This document shows positions 60,494 through 64,000 of a DNA stretch of 64,000 nucleotides, one piece after another. Below the pieces are notes generated by a model. It ran no database searches. It worked only from the letters and a program-made list of their open reading frames with translations, and was not told the DNA's origin. A program made the position numbers and the translations under genes. Each line of letters begins with the position of its first letter. Within the stretch, counting starts at the first letter, position 1. Location of the stretch: assembly GCF_003255815.1 (NCBI RefSeq), contig NC_037686.1:58315888-58379887 (forward strand), given 5' to 3'. The stretch is from Theropithecus gelada. Lineage: Eukaryota; Chordata; Mammalia; Primates; Cercopithecidae.

Positions 60494-60575
60494 CCAAGCT
60501 GTGCCCCAACACCTTGGGCACGTTGTCAGGACCTCCTGCTGCTGTGTCACGGGAAAGCATGCTCAACCTTGGCAA

Positions 60576-60581
60576 AATAAA
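60576..60581 (+). terminator. LTR polyadenylation signal
   Basis: AATAAA in ggcaaaataaactttcaaaa, downstream of the TATA box as expected for the R region of a retroviral LTR. Confidence 0.6.
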
Positions 60582-60853
60582 CTTTCAAAATTAACTGAGA
60601 CCAGTCCCAGGTTTTCTGGGTTTACAAAATCCACAGCCAAGTTGTAAAATTTAAATAATAAAAAAAAAGTTCAAAACATTCTTCATGTATTAGAACGCTG
60701 GCTGATACAGTACCATGCGGCATGAAATAGTCTAGCTGAAGGCAGTCCCAGCGGGACCCGTGTGATGGCGCTGTTTTAGCCAGAGTACTGCTTTGTCACA
60801 CAGACTTTAAAATACAAAGATTGAAAAATTAATCCATTTAGTGACCATAAGCT

Positions 60854-60917
60854 ATTAAAAGAGTGCTTTTGAGTTTAAAAGCACTCGGTAATTAAAAGAG
60901 TGCTTTTGAGTTTAAAA
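60854..60917. repeat. 27-bp duplication with perfect hairpin
   Basis: The word attaaaagagtgcttttgag plus tttaaaa is present at 60854-60880 and 60891-60917, offset 37 bp. In the first copy gagtgctttt (60861-60870) and aaaagcactc (60877-60886) form a perfect 10-bp inverted repeat around a 6-base loop. Confidence 0.95.
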
Positions 60918-61238
60918 ACTCAGTAATTTGAGTTTAATTTTGCAGGCAATTTTTTACTCTTGTGGTTTTTGTTTTCTTGTTGTTATCATGCTGATTTTTG
61001 GCCTTTTCTCTCTGGTCCCTAGTGTAAACATGAGTATATACCTATTCTGTCACATTTTATATTTGAATTACATAGTAACAATTCACACACTGAGTGAGTG
61101 AACCATTAGGAATTTCACAAGGCAAATGTGTGCGGTAGATATCCAACCTTATTTGTTTCCAACTGTCTTAACACCAGTTACTGAAGAGTATCGTTTCTCC
61201 TTCACGTTTTCAATGCTGCTAATGCTTATTGGTAATGC
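60918..61238. other. unassigned stretch
   Basis: No gene or repeat is recognised between the hairpin duplication and the MER5A relic. Confidence 0.45.
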
Positions 61239-61400
61239 ATAGTGGCTCAGAAGCAGTACTTACCAATCATGGCCGTTCATTAGAGTCGTCTGAGAAGCTT
61301 TTAAAACACAGCAATGCCTGAGCCTCATCTTCAGAAATTGTTCTGGGGCAGGGCCAAGGTGTTGAGACTTTTTAATCACACAGGTTATTGGACATGTGGT
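61239..61400 (+). mobile_element. MER5A-like hAT relic
   Basis: Order of words: tagtggctcagaagcagtac, cattagagtcgtctgagaag, cttttaaaacacagcaatgc, ctgagcctcatcttcagaaa and tctggggcagggcc. This is the layout of MER5A, a small non-autonomous hAT element. The end is probably cut by the LTR12 insertion at 61408. Confidence 0.65.
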
Positions 61401-61407
61401 TAAAGTA

Positions 61408-61927
61408 TGTCCGGACTTGGTTCCTTCTGGTGGGTTCTTGGTGTCACTGACTTCAAGAATGAAACCGCCGACCTCCGTGGTGAGTGTTAAGTCCAGAGTT
61501 TCTTCCTTCCGGTGGCTTCATGGTCTCACTGACTTCAAGAATGCAGCCGCAGACCTTAGCGGCAAGTGTTACAGCTCTTAAAGGTGATGCTGATCCAAAC
61601 AGTGAGCAGCAGTAAGATTTACTGTGAAGAGTGAAAGAACAGTTCCCACAACGCAGAACGGGACCCCAGCTGGCGGCCGCTGCCGCGGCGGGATGGCGTG
61701 GCCGGCTTTTAGCCCCTTATTTGTCCCTGCCCACGTCCTGCTGACTGGTCCATTTTACAGAGCGCTGACTGGTCCATTTCACAGAGTGCTGATTGGTCCA
61801 TTTTACAGAGTGTTGATTGGTCCATTTATACAGAGTGCTGACTGGTGCATTTACAATCCTTTAGCTAGACAGAGAACTTCCCCAAGTCCCCACTCAACCT
61901 GGGAAGTCCAGCTGGCTTCATTTCTCA
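61408..61927 (-). mobile_element. LTR12 (HERV9) solo LTR, short form
   Basis: In reverse it reads from tgtccggacttggttccttc through ggtctcactgacttcaagaa, gtgagcagcagtaagattta, gctggcggccgctgccgcgg and the tandem CCAAT units to gtccagctggcttcatttct plus ca. This is the HERV9 LTR on the minus strand, with TGAGA at its 5' end and ACA at its 3' end. At 520 bp it is shorter than the longest LTR12 forms because it has few U3 repeats. The GC-rich CpG-containing centre contrasts with its surroundings. Flanks (agta, gaat) show no clear duplication. Confidence 0.9.
61741..61860 (-). promoter_or_regulatory. tandem CCAAT/CCAGT units in LTR12 U3
   Basis: Five units start at 61741, 61765, 61789, 61813 and 61838, period 24 bp (one 25). 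Each has ctga(c/t)tggt(c/g)catt on the plus strand. Two of them (third and fourth) keep ATTGG, which is CCAAT on the LTR's own strand; the others have ACTGG. CCAAT boxes of HERV9 LTRs are known to bind NF-Y. Confidence 0.8.
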
Positions 61928-61954
61928 GAATGATTTAAGCCTCTTCTAGGGATA

Positions 61955-62125
61955 AATGCTCGAGTCTGGTTCTATCTTCTGCTAATGGTAGCATTGGAAA
62001 GTTACTTTACATTTCTGTGCCTCAGTTTTCTCACCCAGAAAATCAGCATCCTAATAGTTCCTAATACACGGACTTTCAGAATTACATAAAACAATGCAGA
62101 AATAATTAGCCGTAATGAATAAAGT
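61955..62125 (+). mobile_element. MIR SINE
   Basis: MIR order on the plus strand: gagtctggttctatcttctg, ggaaagttactttacatttc, tgtgcctcagttttctcacc and cagaaaatcagcatcctaat, then aatgaataaagtggctatg. Confidence 0.75.
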
Positions 62126-63396
62126 GGCTATGAAAAAAAGGATGCAAGCACCCAAGGTAAAGTAACATCAATAAAACCTGCCCATTAAAGAAATTCTTAG
62201 AAACATTTTATGACATTGAATGTGCAAAGGATAAAATGCTGGAAACTGATGCAAACTGTAAGAGAGGCAGTTGGCCACACTCTGTACCCTGAAATTATAC
62301 CATAAGAAGAGTGCTGGCTCTCTTCAAACCACTCATAAGTTTTTTTTTTTTTACAAAAACATAAATATTTTCTCTCAATGTTTCTGATATTTTATCTTAA
62401 AGTATACTAAATATGCATTAGTTTTGCTATTGTTTTCATTTTTCTATCCACTTATAACCCATAATAGGAGACTGTTTTCACAAAAATTTTCATAGGTCAC
62501 AGGACAATCGTTTTTTTCTAGTAACTATTAAGATCATTTTGCACTTTGAGAGTGTACTATTAAAAGCCATTAAAAATATATTCATTCGAGTCCTTTCTGA
62601 AATTATGATATTCATCAAATGTGAAGGGAAAGAAAGGAATAAAGGAAAGATAATGTTACTTTTCACAAGTATGTCATTTAGTACAGATAATAACGTCTTC
62701 TAATTATAATTTTAAATATTATATAGTACTAAAAATACTTGTAAACTTTTTTGTTTACATACATCAAAAATACCAGTTGATAGTATTCAAATGTGTATAT
62801 GTGTGGCTGTGTTTAATATTTTATCATCTGACTTAGGTTTGTTTTTTCTTATAGAGTTGATTTTGGAGACATAATTTTTATCTAGCCATAATTTTATCGT
62901 TTTATTGGTTCTCTATAATATTTGATAGAAATCTATATAACTAAATCTATATATTTCTCCCAAAGTTAAAATTATGTTCACATCACTATATCCTTTTCAA
63001 GCAATTTTGCATTTAATCATTACAAATGCTTACATGGAAAAATGCATTTTTAAAATTTTCACCTCACTTTTTATCTTAAAAATATTCAGAATTTCAACCA
63101 AAGTTAATGATGACGTATTTTGTCCATTACAGTTTTCGCTGTGCTTTTGTTACTAAATAAGTACATTTTTATTCTCTTAAACTATTTAAGAGAATCTCTA
63201 TTACAGAGAAAACTATAATAGAGATAATATATCAGCCTGGTCACAATAAAGATTGCAAATAATGAAAATAAGCTCATTTGGAGAACTAAAGTACCAAAAA
63301 ATGTGCATAATTAATAAATAACATTCAGTCACAGCTGAAAATGTGAGAAAATATTTGACAGATTTAGTTTATATCAGGAATCAAATGAAATACTAG
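62126..63396. other. unassigned AT-rich stretch
   Basis: No gene or repeat is recognised. There is a T-run at 62340-62352. Confidence 0.5.
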
Positions 63397-63403
63397 ATGT
63401 CCT

Positions 63404-63434
63404 TTTTTAATTTTTATTTTATGTATTTGTTTGT

Positions 63435-63465
<31 letters not shown>

Positions 63466-63754
63466 TTTTGAGACGGAGTTTTACTCTTGTTGCCCAGGCT
63501 GGAGTGCAATGGTGCGGTCTCGGCTTACTGCAACCTCTGTCTCCTGGGTTCACGCCATTCTCCTGCCTCAGCCTCCTGAGTAGCTGGGATTATAGGCACC
63601 CACCACAATGCCCGGCTAATTTTTTTGTATTTTTAGTAGTGACGGGGTTTCACCGTGTTGAACAGGCTGGTCTCGAATTCCTGACCTCAGGTCATAAACC
63701 CGCCTGGGCCTCCCAAAGTGCTGGGATTACAAGGGTGAGCCAACGCACCTGGTT
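63404..63754 (-). mobile_element. full-length Alu with (TTTA)n tail
   Basis: The tail has become a TTTA microsatellite; then gagacggagttttactcttg, both monomers, and the end gtgagccaacgcacctggtt. Words like ctcttgttgcccaggctgga and ctggtctcgaattcctgacc suggest an AluS-type copy. The flanks atgtcct at 63397-63403 and 63758-63764 form a short target duplication. Confidence 0.95.
63434..63465 (+). repeat. (TTTA)8 microsatellite
   Basis: Eight perfect TTTA units in the former poly-A tail of the Alu. Confidence 0.97.
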
Positions 63755-63766
63755 TACATGTCCTAA

Positions 63767-64000
63767 TTTTTTTTTTCAGAGGGAGTCTTGCTCTGTCACC
63801 AAGGCTGGAGTGCAGTGGCGAGATCTCCTGCCTCAGCCTCCTGAGTAGCTGGGACTACAGGTGCCCACCACCACTCCAGGCTAATTTTTTGTATTTTTAG
63901 TAAAAACAGGGTTTCACCATGTTGGCCAAGATGGTCTTGATCTCTGGACCTCGTGATCCGCCCACTTTGGCCTCCCAAAGTGCTGGGATTTACAGGCTTG
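63767..64000 (-). mobile_element. second Alu, deleted and cut by window end
   Basis: A T-run, then agtcttgctctgtcaccaag, right monomer, linker gtatttttagtaaaaacagg and left monomer up to the window edge (ctgggatttacaggcttg). About 45 bp of the right monomer is missing: gcgagatctcctgcctcagc joins two normally separate parts at a tctc/atctc microhomology. Confidence 0.93.

Larger units (their letters stand above)
60121..60626 (+). mobile_element. class I ERV solo LTR
   Basis: A 506-bp LTR from tgaggcttct to gggtttaca. Its middle has gattgcctcctttggaaagg and ctaatcagaaactcaaaaga; the U3/R part has a TATA box and an AATAAA signal in the right order and spacing. I recognise it as an ERV1 (gammaretrovirus-like) LTR, probably of the MER4 group, without being sure of the subfamily. 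No internal region follows. The flanks (catt, aaat) do not give a clear 4-bp duplication. The 114-codon frame at 60120-60464 is LTR sequence. Confidence 0.75.

Noticed and set aside
61741..61860. regularly spaced repeats considered as a CRISPR-like array
   Set aside because: The units are contiguous with no unique spacers, and they are a known feature of LTR12 in a vertebrate genome.
61624..61938. 104-codon frame with repeated LTGPFYR-like units
   Set aside because: The repeats are the tandem CCAAT units of the LTR12 read on the wrong strand.
1..64000. previously undescribed biological system
   Set aside because: Everything identifiable is transposon, retroviral LTR or simple repeat sequence; nothing groups into a gene system.

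Overview
This window is vertebrate nuclear DNA, almost certainly from a catarrhine primate and probably human or ape. The evidence is the repeat content: L1PA-type LINE-1 copies, AluY/AluS/older Alu copies, MaLR (MST/THE1-type) LTRs and an LTR12 (HERV9) LTR, over older MIR, L2, MER5 and Tigger-like DNA transposon relics. The DNA is strongly AT-rich. I find no convincing host protein-coding exon, processed pseudogene, structural RNA gene or CRISPR array. Every ORF I could explain by recognition is a piece of L1 ORF1/ORF2, an Alu read in a chance frame, simple sequence or an LTR; the others are short, AT-rich and without recognisable domains. Subfamily names are recognition by eye, not RepeatMasker output.

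Layout. 186-3764: L1PA element with its 5' end, missing about 2.4 kb between ORF1 and the reverse transcriptase region. 4468-4793: older L1 3' end. 5430-9440: eroded L1M, interrupted by a GA/GGAA microsatellite (6266-6643) and by an Alu with a 16-bp target-site duplication. 9441-15587: mostly unassigned DNA with an Alu monomer, a 109-bp tandem duplication and an 82-bp L1 insertion. 15588-20270: nested L1/Alu complex. 20271-32951: sparse ancient DNA with MIR, MER5A, an MST LTR, a Tigger-like element and an L2. 32965-35003: 5'-truncated L1 with an Alu and a small palindromic rearrangement. 35017-49759: mostly unassigned DNA with five Alus, L1 fragments and MIRs. 49760-57050: two ancient L1M copies head to tail. 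58173-59585: L1M split by an MST LTR. 60121-61927: a class I ERV LTR on the plus strand facing an LTR12 on the minus strand. 61955-62125: MIR. 63404-64000: two adjacent minus-strand Alus, the second cut by the window edge.

Function. Nothing suggests a working gene or gene system. The L1 copies are dead: the youngest-looking one has an early ORF1 stop, a large deletion and a changed catalytic aspartate. Elements that could still act on nearby genes are the L1PA 5' UTR, the two LTR promoters (one with a CCAAT array), the GGAA microsatellite and inverted Alu pairs. The insertion order can be partly read from nesting: MIR, L2 and DNA transposons first, then L1M, then MST LTRs and L1PB/older L1PA, then Alus and the L1PA at the left end.
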